Shown here: positions 34,633 to 43,011 of the stretch, one piece after another
Layout of the letters: every line of letters begins with the position of its first letter
Position numbering within the stretch: the first letter of the stretch is position 1
From: Actinophytocola sp036378875
GTDB lineage: Bacteria > Actinomycetota > Actinomycetes > Mycobacteriales > Pseudonocardiaceae
Assembly (NCBI RefSeq): GCF_036378875.1
Contig: NZ_DASUVO010000064.1
Coordinates: 1-64,000 of the forward strand
DNA length: 64,000 bases
Direction of reading: 5' to 3'
Program-made: the position numbers and the translations under genes
Notes under the pieces: model-generated
The model's input: the letters and a program-made list of their open reading frames with translations, nothing else
What the model was told of the DNA's origin: nothing
Database searches by the model: none

Positions 34633-36085
34633 CACGGCCGACACCGCGACCGATCCCGTCGCAGCCAGACCGTTCAAGCCCCGGCCCACCATCGTTCTCG
34701 GCACGGTCGGCAGCCTGCTCGTGCTCGCCGCCAGTTTTGCCGCTGGGGCCGGGTCGGTCGATCACCCGTTCGTCGGCGGTCGGCTGGCGTGGCTGACGTA
34801 TGGGCACGGCCGCATGCTCGCGGAGCTCACTGTCTACTTGGGCTATGCGCTCATGGTGTGGGCGTGGATCCGGCTGGGGCGGCGGGTGTTGGCTGACCAG
34901 GTCGGCTCCCGGCTCGTGCTCGTCGCCGCCGCGTGTTGGATGGTGCCGATGCTGTTCGCGCCGGCCCTGTTCACCCGTGACGTGTTCTCCTATCTCGGGC
35001 AGGGCGCGGTCGCGTTGGCCGGGTACGACCCGTTCACGGTGCCGCCGACGGTCCTGGGGCCGGACTCGGAGATTCTGAACAACATCCATCCGTTCTGGCA
35101 GGGCACTCCTGCCCCGTATGGGCCGCTGTTCATCCTGCTGGCCAAGGGCACGGTGTGGTTAGTCGGCTCGCACGTGTACGCCGGTATCGTGGTCACCCGC
35201 TTGCTGCAGCTCGTCGGGCTCGCGTTGCTGGTGTGGGCGTTGCCGGGGCTCGTGCGGCACCTCGGCGGCCGGCTGCCGGTGGCGGCGTGGCTGTTGATCG
35301 CCGGGCCGATCATGGTGGTGCACCTGGTCGGTGGCCCGCACAACGACCTCATGATGATCGGCTTTCTCGCGGCCGGCACGCTGCTCGTGCTCGACGGCAA
35401 GCATGTCGCCGGGATCGCGGTCGTGACGGTGAGCGTGGCGGTCAAGGCCAGCTCGGCGGTCGCGTTGCCGTTCCTCGTGTGGGTGTGGGCGGCGCGGTTG
35501 CCGTCCACCCGATGGCGGAACTTCGTTCGTGCGGCGGCGTGTTCGCTCGGTGTGTTCGTGGCCGTGTTCGGCGCGCTCACGGTGCTGGCCGGGGTGGACC
35601 TCGGCTGGCTGTCCACGGTGAACGCGTCGTCCCGGTTGGTGAACTGGCTGTCGCCGCCGACCGCGCTGGGTGAGATCGTGCATGGCCTGGCCAGTATCTT
35701 CGTGGACTCCTCGCGGGACCCGTTCGTCACCGTCACCCGGATCATCGGTCAGGCCGTGCTGGTCCTGTTGGTGGTGCGGCAGTGGTGGCTCGCCCGTGAC
35801 GGTGGCTCGGATGCCGTGCGCCGGGCGGCCATCGCGTTGTTCCTGGTGGCGGTGCTGTCGCCGACCATGCTGCCGTGGTATCTGATGTGGGGGTTGGCGA
35901 TCGGTGCCGCGCTGCCATGGCGGCCCCGCTGGCTGGCGGTGGCGGCCGGGGTGTCGGTGTTCATGGTCGCGCCGTACTCGGCGGCGGGGGAGCAGTTGCT
36001 GTACGAGTGGCCGTTGATGATCCTGGCGGTCGCGTTGTCGGCGTGGGCGGGCTACGCGTTGGTGCGGCCGGCGGCGCGCGCGTAG
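34622..36085 (+). CDS. MptB-like alpha-1,6-mannosyltransferase, second copy, 487 aa
   Basis: Tandem paralogue of the preceding gene with the same loop motifs: F-T-R-D-V-F-S-Y, A-G-Y-D-P-F, T-P-A-P-Y-G-P-L and L-V-G-G-P-H-N-D-L-M-M. TTG at 34622 lies inside the end of the first copy (11-base overlap) and suits the family start; the frame is open from 34592. Co-translated with copy one. The 3' end overlaps the converging WYL pseudogene by 34 bases. The two copies could act on different lipoglycans or on successive steps. Confidence 0.87.
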   Translation: MSADTADTATDPVAARPFKPRPTIVLGTVGSLLVLAASFAAGAGSVDHPFVGGRLAWLTYGHGRMLAELTVYLGYALMVWAWIRLGRRVLADQVGSRLVLVAAACWMVPMLFAPALFTRDVFSYLGQGAVALAGYDPFTVPPTVLGPDSEILNNIHPFWQGTPAPYGPLFILLAKGTVWLVGSHVYAGIVVTRLLQLVGLALLVWALPGLVRHLGGRLPVAAWLLIAGPIMVVHLVGGPHNDLMMIGFLAAGTLLVLDGKHVAGIAVVTVSVAVKASSAVALPFLVWVWAARLPSTRWRNFVRAAACSLGVFVAVFGALTVLAGVDLGWLSTVNASSRLVNWLSPPTALGEIVHGLASIFVDSSRDPFVTVTRIIGQAVLVLLVVRQWWLARDGGSDAVRRAAIALFLVAVLSPTMLPWYLMWGLAIGAALPWRPRWLAVAAGVSVFMVAPYSAAGEQLLYEWPLMILAVALSAWAGYALVRPAARA

Positions 36086-37003
36086 CGGTCGGCCAGTTTG
36101 GCGAGTTCGGCCACCAGTTCGGGTGGCCCGGTCACCTCGAAGTCGGCGTCCATCAGTCCGATGTAGACGGCCAGCATGGCCGGGGTGTCGGAGCCGACGG
36201 CCACGACACAGCCCTCGTCGGTGACCTCGACGACGTCCACCCCGGGGGTAGCCGCGGCAGAAGTTCGTCGGCGGGAGCATGGACGGTCACCGTGGCCCGG
36301 TACCGCCACATCGCGGTGCCGAGCCCGCGAGCGACGAGGTTCGCCACGTCGTCCGGGGGTTCTCTCGGCGTGAACCGCGGCCCGGTGGGGATCTTCGGTG
36401 TCATACGGTCGACCCGGAACGTGCGCCAGTCGTTCTTGTCGAGGTCGAACGCGACGAGGTACCAGCGGCCGCCGGCGTGCGCGAGCCGGTGCGGTTCGAC
36501 GTCGCGCCGGGAGGTGCCGCCGTCGTGGTTCTCGTAGTCGAACCGCAGTCGTTCGTGGTCGCGGCACACGGCGGCCAGCGTGGTGAGGACCTCGGCCGCC
36601 ACGCGGGGCTGTTGGCCCGGCACTGGGACGGTGGCGGTGTGGAGCGCGTTGACCCGGTGCCGCAGCCGTGAGGGCAGGACCTGCTCAACTTGGCCAGAGC
36701 CCGCACGGACGTCTCCTCGATACCGGTCACCGTGTTGGCGGTCCGCAGTCCGACGGCGACCGCGACGGCCTCCTCGTCGTCGAGGAGCAGCGGGGGCATG
36801 GCGGCGCCCGCGCCGAGCCGGTAGCCACCGCCCACGCCAGGGGTCGCGTCGACGGGGTAGCCGAGGTTGCGGAGCCGCTCGACGTCGTTGCGGATGGTCC
36901 TGGTGGTCACGCCGAGCCGTTCGGCGAGTGCGGGCCCGGTCCAGTCGCGTCGGGTCTGCAGGAGGGACAGCAGTCGAAGCAGGCGTGCCGAGGTGTCCAC
37001 CAT
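36052..37003 (-). pseudogene. WYL-domain regulator broken by two frameshifts
   Basis: The N-terminal HTH (T-S-A-R-L-L-R-L-L-S-L-L-Q, L-G-V-T-T-R-T-I-R-N-D-V-E-R-L) is intact from 37003, then frame is lost at about 36686, where the intact paralogue at 49882 reads K-L-E-Q-V-L-P. Inserting one base (a G in the gene strand, after A-A-G-T-T-G) restores it. The middle (WYL core, W-R-T-F-R-V-D-R) runs in a second frame to about 36250, in a CCCCCGGGG run, and the last ~60 residues (V-D-V-V-E-V-T-D-E-G-C-V-V-A-V) are in a third. Both shifts need one missing base. Either a decayed gene or an assembly error at homopolymers. Confidence 0.8.
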
Positions 37004-37105
37004 GGCCGGAAGTCTGCCGGTCATTGCGGAACGGTTCTTTCCGCGATGACCTCTAGCGTGGGTTCATGACCAAGAGCAAGCCGTGCCGCCTGCGGGAGTT
37101 CTTCA

Positions 37106-38164
37106 ATGCGTATCGATGAGCGGATCTTGAACCGGGTGACGTTGGCTCGGCAGCTGCTGCTCCGGCGGCACCGCATGTCGGCGCTGGACGCGGTCGAGCG
37201 ACTGGTCGGGTTGCAGGCCCAGGCGGTGAACGCGCCGTACCTGGGGTTGTGGACCCGGCTGTCGGATTTCAGGCACGCCGACCTCACCGCGCTCCTGGAG
37301 GGCAGGTCGGTGGTCCGGTCGTCTGTATTGCGTGGCACCCAGCATCTGGTGCGCGCGGACGACTTCTGGTGGCTGCGCCCGCTGATCGAGCCGTCGCTGC
37401 GCCGCGGCCGCCAGGCCGCGTTCGGGAAGCAGACCGCCGGGCTGGATCTCGACGGGCTGGCGGCACACGCACGGACGTTGCTGGCCGGCCGCAGGCTCAC
37501 GCGCCCCGAACTGGGTGCCGCGCTCGCGCAACGGTGGCCGGAATACGACCGTATGGCGCTCGGATGGTCGGCGCAGACGCTGGTACCGGTGGTGCACCCA
37601 CCGCCGAACGGCACGTGGCGGCGAGGTGGTTCGACCCCGTTCGTGCTCGCGTCGGAGTGGCTGGACCCGGCGCCGGCCGTGCCCGGCCCGGACGAGCTGG
37701 TTCGCCGGTACCTGGCGGCGTTCGGCCCGGCGACGGTGGCGGACGTGCAACAGTGGTCCGGTGTCCGCGGGCTCGCTGAGGTGGTCGAGGAGATGCCGCT
37801 GGTCTCGCTGGGCGGCGGCCGGTTCGATCTGCCGGACATGACCTACGAGTCCGATGTGGACGTGCCGGTCCGGTTCCTCCCGGAGTTCGACAACCTGATC
37901 GTGGCGTACGCGGACCGCCGACGGCTCATGCCGGACGAGTACCGCAAGCGGGTGTGCGTCGGCTCGATGGTGTTCGCGACGGTGCTCGTGGACGGAACCG
38001 TGCGCGGCACCTGGAAGCTGGTGCTGGGCAAGGACAAGGCGACGATGACGATCACCCTGTTCGAGCGGCTGCCCCGGGCCGCGCAGACGGAGGTGGAGGA
38101 CGAAGCGCTGCGGCTGCTGGACTTCGCGGCCGAAGACACCCTGAAGGATCTCGTGTGGACGTGA
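37106..38164 (+). CDS. HTH_42 winged-helix protein, AlkZ/YcaQ-like DNA glycosylase family, 352 aa
   Basis: Three tandem winged-helix domains of the HTH_42 superfamily, which includes DNA glycosylases AlkZ and YcaQ that excise bulky or crosslinked bases. The catalytic Q-x-Q motif is present as L-Q37-A-Q39-A, the same spacing as reported for AlkZ. Other family blocks are S-V-L-R-G-T-Q-H-L-V, F-G-P-A-T-V-A-D-V-Q-Q-W, F-L-P-E-F-D-N-L and V-D-G-T-V-R-G-T-W-K. It is divergent from the broken WYL regulator and overlaps the GNAT-like pseudogene by 4 bases. A paralogue lies at 47561-48658, also near a WYL gene. Glycosylase activity is inferred from motif only. Confidence 0.82.
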   Translation: MRIDERILNRVTLARQLLLRRHRMSALDAVERLVGLQAQAVNAPYLGLWTRLSDFRHADLTALLEGRSVVRSSVLRGTQHLVRADDFWWLRPLIEPSLRRGRQAAFGKQTAGLDLDGLAAHARTLLAGRRLTRPELGAALAQRWPEYDRMALGWSAQTLVPVVHPPPNGTWRRGGSTPFVLASEWLDPAPAVPGPDELVRRYLAAFGPATVADVQQWSGVRGLAEVVEEMPLVSLGGGRFDLPDMTYESDVDVPVRFLPEFDNLIVAYADRRRLMPDEYRKRVCVGSMVFATVLVDGTVRGTWKLVLGKDKATMTITLFERLPRAAQTEVEDEALRLLDFAAEDTLKDLVWT

Positions 38165-38611
38165 CCCCGCACCCACTCCTCGCGGTCCTCCACGCCGCGG
38201 CGGCGGGAGCGTTCCCACCAGCCGACGGCCGTGCCCTGTTCCTCCCGCCGCTGCCGAACCGACAGGCGGCGGTCGTGTCCTTGACCGGCCGGGTGTACCT
38301 GGCGACGGACCACCGGCCACCGGACCTGGACGGCTTCGGCTCCGCCCTGCACCCCGCGGTACTGCGACAACTCGCCGGCCCGCACGGCGAGATCGGCACA
38401 CTCGACGTGACGCTGGCGAGCCAGGGCCTGGGCGGTGGCACGCTCCCGGCCCGGCACGACCTGGCGGACCATCCAAGGGTCCGCCACGCACACGCGATCC
38501 GCGAAGCAGTACGTGTGTATGGCGACAACCGGGGCCTGGTGACCATCGCCGCGGGCCTGGCGGGCCGGACGGAGATCTCGGTCGAAGTCTTCTCGACGAC
38601 CGGAGCCGGCC

Positions 38612-38955
38612 AAGGAGACGGATCGACGACAGCAGAGGAACAGAACGCGGCGACCGCCGGAACAGCGTCACCCCCTGTGGACAACCCGGTCGGACAGCCC
38701 CAGAACTGTCGGTGCTCTCCGGTAGCGTGGTTCGAGGGGCCGGAGGCCAGGCCGCGCACCGGCGTGGCCAGCACGCCCGGGCCAACGACCGTGGCACCGA
38801 TCCCGATCCGGCCAGCGCCAGCGACCTCGCCATTCCGCCAATCCAGTCCGGTGTTGGCGGCCAACCCGAGCGTGACACCTGGCCCGGGCGACTCCACCTC
38901 AGCACCGGGCGGGATGAGCAGGGTGGCCGCCTTGCGCCGCGCGTCAGTGCCGGCC
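38612..38955. mobile_element. 344-nt insertion with 7-bp direct repeats, MITE-like
   Basis: GCCGGCC occurs at 38605-38611 and again at 38949-38955, and excision of one copy plus the intervening 337 bases restores the interrupted gene exactly. This is the footprint of a transposon with a 7-bp target duplication. No transposase fits inside and no clear terminal inverted repeats are visible at the junctions. The insert contains a DnaA-box-like TGTGGACAA (38676-38684) and one copy of the GGCCTCCGGCC repeat family. Confidence 0.6.
38676..38750 (-). repeat. GC-rich repeat family, copy 1
   Basis: Read on the minus strand: GGCCTCCGGCCCC, then C-G-C-T-A-C-C-G-G-A-G-A-G, CACCGACAGTTCTGG and TTGTCCACA. 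The same order of blocks recurs at 51818-51874, 51926-52010 and in both arms of 56281-56429. Confidence 0.6.
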
Positions 38956-39155
38956 GAGCCCTGATCCGTGAGGCGTTGCGGCTCGTGCCAGCGGGCGAAC
39001 CGGTGTTCGCCGCCGTCGCTCCGGGCAACGCCCGTTCGCTCCGGGCGTTCCTCGCCGAGGGTTTCGTGCCGCTCGGCAGTGAGGTGATCATCCAAGGAGT
39101 CGACCGACGCCATCATGCTCGAGCATGATGTCCTTGCTGGAGACCGAGCCGCTGC

Positions 39156-40406
39156 CTATGGTCTGAGCCGCCGGACCGCGTCGACCACCTGGTCCATCTG
39201 CGCGGGTGTGGTCACGATGCTCGGCCCGAACCGCAGGTACTGGGTCTCGTACGGGGTCACGCTCGCGACCACGCCGGCCGCGCGCAGTGCCCGTACCGCG
39301 TCGTACGGGGCCACCCCGTCGACCTCGCAGCACACGATGCCCGCGGACATGGCCGGGTCGTCCGGCGTGACCAGGGTGACCGACGGGACCGTCGTGAGCC
39401 CGTCCTTGAGTCGGGTCGCCTGTACCGCGACGCGCTCGGCAACCCGGTCGCGGCCAATACGGTCGTGCAGTTCGAACGCCTCACGCACGGCCCATCGGTG
39501 TTCGAACGAGTGGTAGCCGCCCGGGGTGAACAGCGCGCCGGGGGAGTCACCACCGGAGAACGTGGGGATCACGGGGGCCAGCGCGTCCCATGACCGCCCC
39601 CACAGCAGTCCGGTGCCTCGCGGGCCGAACAGCCACTTGTGGGTACCAGTGGCGAGAAAGTCGCAGCCGAGGTCGGCGACTGGCAGGTCGACCGCACCGA
39701 ACCCATGCACGCCGTCGACGCACAGGAGAACCCGGTCCTCGGCGGCGCGGCCGGCGTTGACCTCGGTGAGCATCGCCGCGATGGCGGGGATCGGAAGTCG
39801 TACACCCGTACTGGAGTGGACCCAGGTGACCGCGACGACACGCGTGTTCGGCGCGACGGCCTCCTTCAGCCGGGTGACGATGCCCGACTCGGTAGCCGTG
39901 TGCGGGTCGTCGTAGAGAGTGACGCTGCGGACCGGTGCGCCGGTGCGCTCGGACATCAGCTCCAGCGCGGCGTGGTGGGCCATGAAGTCATGCGTACTGG
40001 TGACGACGTCCTGGTCGGGCCGCAACCGCAACCCGGAGTAGAGGAGCCCGAGCCCCATGGTCGTGCTGTCGGTCAGCGCCACCTGGCCCGCAGAACCACC
40101 GAGATAGGCGGCCGCGGCCGCGCGGACGTCGTCCTCGAGACCGCGGTGCTCGTGCAGGTAGGCGTCGGTGTCGGCGTCCAGCCCGCGGCGATGCCGCTCG
40201 ATGGCGTCCCGGACCGGCTTCGGATGGGCGGCGAGGACGAACGCCGCGGTCTGGACGAGGCCGGTGTCGAGAGCGAACAGCCCTCGCACGTCCTCCCAGT
40301 CGGTCGGGTCGAAACGCGCAGGCACGGTGGGGGACGTCGTGGTGCACGCGGTGAGGGCCGTGGCGAGCCCCGCCGCCAGGACGGTGCGCCGCCCCAGTTC
40401 GTCCAT
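39156..40406 (-). CDS. Exported class V aminotransferase-fold PLP enzyme, probable lipoprotein, 416 aa
   Basis: Fold type I PLP enzyme of the class V / isopenicillin N epimerase-like group. The Schiff-base Lys is in A-T-G-T-H-K-W-L-F-G-P near residue 235, with the PLP Asp region in V-L-L-C-V-D-G-V-H-G-F and phosphate-binding T-D-S-T-T-M-G-L. The N-terminus is L-G-R-R-T-V-L-A-A-G followed by A-L-T-A-C: a twin-arginine motif leading to a lipobox Cys. This predicts a folded PLP enzyme exported by Tat and lipid-anchored outside. Substrate unknown. It converges on the GNAT-like pseudogene and is divergent from an MBL hydrolase. Confidence 0.85.
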   Translation of the reverse strand: MDELGRRTVLAAGLATALTACTTTSPTVPARFDPTDWEDVRGLFALDTGLVQTAAFVLAAHPKPVRDAIERHRRGLDADTDAYLHEHRGLEDDVRAAAAAYLGGSAGQVALTDSTTMGLGLLYSGLRLRPDQDVVTSTHDFMAHHAALELMSERTGAPVRSVTLYDDPHTATESGIVTRLKEAVAPNTRVVAVTWVHSSTGVRLPIPAIAAMLTEVNAGRAAEDRVLLCVDGVHGFGAVDLPVADLGCDFLATGTHKWLFGPRGTGLLWGRSWDALAPVIPTFSGGDSPGALFTPGGYHSFEHRWAVREAFELHDRIGRDRVAERVAVQATRLKDGLTTVPSVTLVTPDDPAMSAGIVCCEVDGVAPYDAVRALRAAGVVASVTPYETQYLRFGPSIVTTPAQMDQVVDAVRRLRP

Positions 40407-40474
40407 CGATGCATCGTATGCGCTGACAGCGAGAACCGATGATGGTTCGTACCGGGCTGTCTACGTTGGCGACC

Positions 40475-41176
40475 ATGGAGATCGTCGAGCTGCTGCCCCG
40501 CCTGCACCAGGTGAACCTCGATTTCGGTCAGGTGTATTTGTGGCGCGACGGCGACGACCTGACGCTGGTCGACACCGGCACCCCCGGCAGCGGCGCCGCC
40601 ATCGAGTCCGCGATCGAGTCGCTCGGCCTGACCCGATCGGCGGTGCGCCACATCGTGATCACCCACGGACACGAGGACCACGCGGGCTCGGCGGCCGAGA
40701 TCCGCGCGTGGCACGGCGCACTGGTGTACGCGCACCGGGCGGACGCGCCGGTGGTGCGCGGCGAACGCCGGCGTGCGGAACCGGAGATCACCGACTTCGA
40801 ACGACCGTATTGGGAACGGGTGGCGGCGTTGGGCATCTCGTCGCTGGAGATCCCGCCGTCCACAGTCGACGTCGAAGTGGTCGGCGGCGAGGAGCTGGGC
40901 TTCGGGGACGGGGCGCGGGTCGTGTCGATTCCCGGCCACACGGCGGGGAGCATCGCGATCCACCTGCCGGCACACGGCGTCCTCTTCGCGGGCGACACGG
41001 TCGCGTCCCTGCCGGAGACGGGGGTCATCCCCGGTGCGTTCAACGTCGACCGCGTCGCACTCCTGGACTCCTACCGTGTGCTGGCCGAGCTGGACCCGGA
41101 CGTGGTGTGCGTTGGCCACGGCGCATCGGTGGTCGGCGACGCAGGCAAGGTCATGCGCGCCGTTCTCGACGCGTGA
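40475..41176 (+). CDS. MBL-fold metallo-hydrolase, 233 aa
   Basis: Metallo-beta-lactamase fold with the canonical metal site T-H-G-H-E-D-H-A-G near residues 65-72, later His in I-P-G-H-T-A-G-S, Asp in F-A-G-D-T-V and final His in V-G-H-G-A. Typical small thiolesterase/lactonase-like size. ATG at 40475 matches the family start (E-I-V-E-L-L-P-R-L-H-Q-V-N); an upstream in-frame ATG at 40439 lies within the divergent promoter gap. Substrate not predictable. Confidence 0.88.
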   Translation: MEIVELLPRLHQVNLDFGQVYLWRDGDDLTLVDTGTPGSGAAIESAIESLGLTRSAVRHIVITHGHEDHAGSAAEIRAWHGALVYAHRADAPVVRGERRRAEPEITDFERPYWERVAALGISSLEIPPSTVDVEVVGGEELGFGDGARVVSIPGHTAGSIAIHLPAHGVLFAGDTVASLPETGVIPGAFNVDRVALLDSYRVLAELDPDVVCVGHGASVVGDAGKVMRAVLDA

Positions 41177-41177
41177 C

Positions 41178-42053
41178 TCAGCGCTCCGCGCACAGACAGC
41201 GAACGCCCTTCTCGATCCAGTCCCGTCCCTCCCAGTCCGGACGCCGGCGGACCAGGACGTCCGTGACCTCGTCGACGATCGTCTGCTCGTCCATCGCCGA
41301 GTCCTGACGCAGCCACGTCTCGTCGCGGAGGAGTTCGAGGTGGTCGAGGACGTCCGCCAGCACCTGCGGCCCGCCCGGGTCACCGTGACCTGGCACGACG
41401 ACCCGCGGGTGCTCAGCGGCGAGCCGCCGCACGACCTCGATCCAGCGGATGCCGGACACGTCGACGTCGTGCGGCGGGAACCACGGGAAGATCGCGAACT
41501 GCCCGGTCTCCGCCAGGTCCCCGGTGAACAGGACGTCCTCGTCCGGCACGCGGACCACCTGGTCGCCCCTGCTGTGCGCTCGTCCGGTGGCACGCAACTC
41601 CACCACCCGACCGCCGAGGTCGAGATCGTAGGACTGGTCGTACACGAGGTCCGGCGGCGTCAGCTCGACCCCGTGGAGCTCACGGGCGATCGCGTCCCCG
41701 AGCCCGGAGAACATCGCCAGGTAGCCGGGTCCTTTGCCGCCGCGGTCCTGGGCCTGCTGCCGGTTGACCAGATAGGTCGCCGCGGTGAACACCTGCGCGC
41801 CGAACGCGTGCTCGGGATGGAAGTGCGTAGTGGTCAGGTAGAGCTCGCGTCCTTTCGCGTACTCGGCGGCGAACGCCAGCACCTTCTCGGCATTGCGGGG
41901 CCCCATGCCCGTCTCGACGACCAGGACGGCGTCCCGACCGCCGATGATCCCGATGTTCGGCACGAGCGGCACTCGCCGGTTCGGGATGACCACGACGTCG
42001 CGGGCGATGTCCTCGGCGCCGGTGACGTCGACGACGGGTTCCATGAGTGTCAT
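41178..42053 (-). CDS. MBL-fold metallo-hydrolase, 291 aa
   Basis: Second MBL protein, with a modified metal motif T-T-H-F-H-P-E-H-A-F-G (H-x-H-x-E-H instead of H-x-H-x-D-H), G-R-A-H-S-R-G-D, F-T-G-D-L and V-P-G-H-G-D. Close relatives with Glu at this place are found among lactonase and cyclase-like MBL enzymes. It meets the preceding MBL gene tail to tail with 1 base between. Divergently, 82 bases away, lies a LysR-type regulator, the usual layout of a LysR regulator and its target. Confidence 0.86.
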   Translation of the reverse strand: MTLMEPVVDVTGAEDIARDVVVIPNRRVPLVPNIGIIGGRDAVLVVETGMGPRNAEKVLAFAAEYAKGRELYLTTTHFHPEHAFGAQVFTAATYLVNRQQAQDRGGKGPGYLAMFSGLGDAIARELHGVELTPPDLVYDQSYDLDLGGRVVELRATGRAHSRGDQVVRVPDEDVLFTGDLAETGQFAIFPWFPPHDVDVSGIRWIEVVRRLAAEHPRVVVPGHGDPGGPQVLADVLDHLELLRDETWLRQDSAMDEQTIVDEVTDVLVRRRPDWEGRDWIEKGVRCLCAER

Positions 42054-42107
42054 GCCGCCAGTTCATCGAGCGCTCGAGCGTGCCGTCCAACACCGAATCC
42101 GCATCCC

Positions 42108-42126
42108 CGATACCGCGCCGGTATCG
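42108..42126. promoter_or_regulatory. 19-bp palindrome between MBL and LysR genes
   Basis: CGATACCG-CGC-CGGTATCG is perfect and ends 9 bases before the LysR start codon; a second palindrome CGCTCGAGCG is at 42071-42080. The 82-base divergent gap is where a LysR protein would be expected to bind. The site differs from the loose T-N11-A LysR pattern, so binding is a guess. Confidence 0.45.
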
Positions 42127-42135
42127 TCGCCGGTG

Positions 42136-43011
42136 ATGGATCTACGCACGCTCGGCTACTTCGTCGCGGTCGCCGAGGAACTGCACTTCCGCCGGGCGGC
42201 CGCGCGGCTGCACATCACCCAGCCGCCCCTGAGCCGGGCCGTCAAGCAGCTGGAAGCCGAGCTCGGCTGTGTGCTGCTGCGGCGCTCACCCACCGGCGTG
42301 GCCCTCACCCCGGCCGGCGTGTCGCTGTACGACGAGGCACGCACGTTGCTCGCGCAGGCTGAGCAGGCACGGGTCCGGGTGGCCGCCGCCGCCGGCACGG
42401 ACACCCTCACCGTCGGCACACTCGCGGACAGCGCGGAGCAGGTGGGCACCGACCTGGCGACCGCCTACCGGCGCCAGCATCCCGACATCCGGATCCGTAT
42501 CCGTGAGGCGGATCTGACCGACCCCACGGCCGGGCTGCGCGCCGGCCTGGTCGACGTCGCCCTGACGAGAGCGCCGTTCGACGTGGCCGGGCTCGTCACC
42601 CACGTGCTGCGCACCGACCCGATGGGCGTGGTGCTCCGCGCCGACGACGTACTCGCCGGCCGGGACAGCGTGACGACGGACGACCTCGCCGACCGTCGCT
42701 GGTTCCGCCTGCCGGAAGGCACGGACCCGGTGTGGCGCGCGTTCTGGAGCGGCGGGGCGGAGGGACCGGTGGTGCGCACGGTCCACGAGTGTGTGCAGCA
42801 GGTGCTGTGGAACGGCACTGTGGGGCTGGCCCCGAGCGCACATGCCCTGCCGCCGGGACTCGCCTGGGTTCCCTTGCGGGACAAGGCACCCAGTCGTCTC
42901 GTGGTGGCCTGGCCCAGCACCGGTCCAAGCCCGCTCGTCCGCTCGTTCGTCCAGCTCGCCGCGAGGACGGCTCAGCTCAGTGCCGGCTCCCGCAACGTGA
43001 GCGTGCCCTGA
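42136..43011 (+). CDS. LysR-family transcriptional regulator, 291 aa
   Basis: N-terminal winged HTH: M-D-L-R-T-L-G-Y-F-V-A-V-A-E-E-L-H-F then R-A-A-A-R-L-H-I-T-Q-P-P-L-S-R and L-E-x-E-L-G-C-V-L-L-R-R. The C-terminal effector domain starts near residue 90 (L-T-V-G-T-L-A-D-S-A). Length is normal. Likely regulates the divergent MBL hydrolase and itself. Its 3' end overlaps the converging LD-carboxypeptidase gene by 40 bases. Confidence 0.9.
   Translation: MDLRTLGYFVAVAEELHFRRAAARLHITQPPLSRAVKQLEAELGCVLLRRSPTGVALTPAGVSLYDEARTLLAQAEQARVRVAAAAGTDTLTVGTLADSAEQVGTDLATAYRRQHPDIRIRIREADLTDPTAGLRAGLVDVALTRAPFDVAGLVTHVLRTDPMGVVLRADDVLAGRDSVTTDDLADRRWFRLPEGTDPVWRAFWSGGAEGPVVRTVHECVQQVLWNGTVGLAPSAHALPPGLAWVPLRDKAPSRLVVAWPSTGPSPLVRSFVQLAARTAQLSAGSRNVSVP

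Larger units (their letters stand above)
38161..39128 (+). pseudogene. GNAT-like acetyltransferase gene split by a 344-nt insertion
   Basis: The 5' part (38161-38611) encodes H-P-L-L-A-V-L-H-A-A-A-A-G-A-F-P-P up to E-V-F-S-T-T-G-A-G. The 3' part (from 38955) resumes exactly with R-A-L-I-R-E-A-L-R-L-V-P-A-G-E-P and ends with the GNAT-type A-P-G-N-A-R-S-L-R-A-F-L-A-E-G-F. Removing 38612-38955 restores one continuous frame of about 207 codons. The insert (344 nt, not a multiple of 3) shifts the frame to a stop at 38964. GTG at 38161 overlaps the HTH_42 stop (GTGA). The ancestral pair was therefore co-translated. Confidence 0.75.

Noticed and set aside
37103..39091. 662-codon minus-strand open frame
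   Set aside because: Antisense of the HTH_42 and GNAT-like coding regions. The part over the 344-nt insertion looks protein-like but has no start or family.
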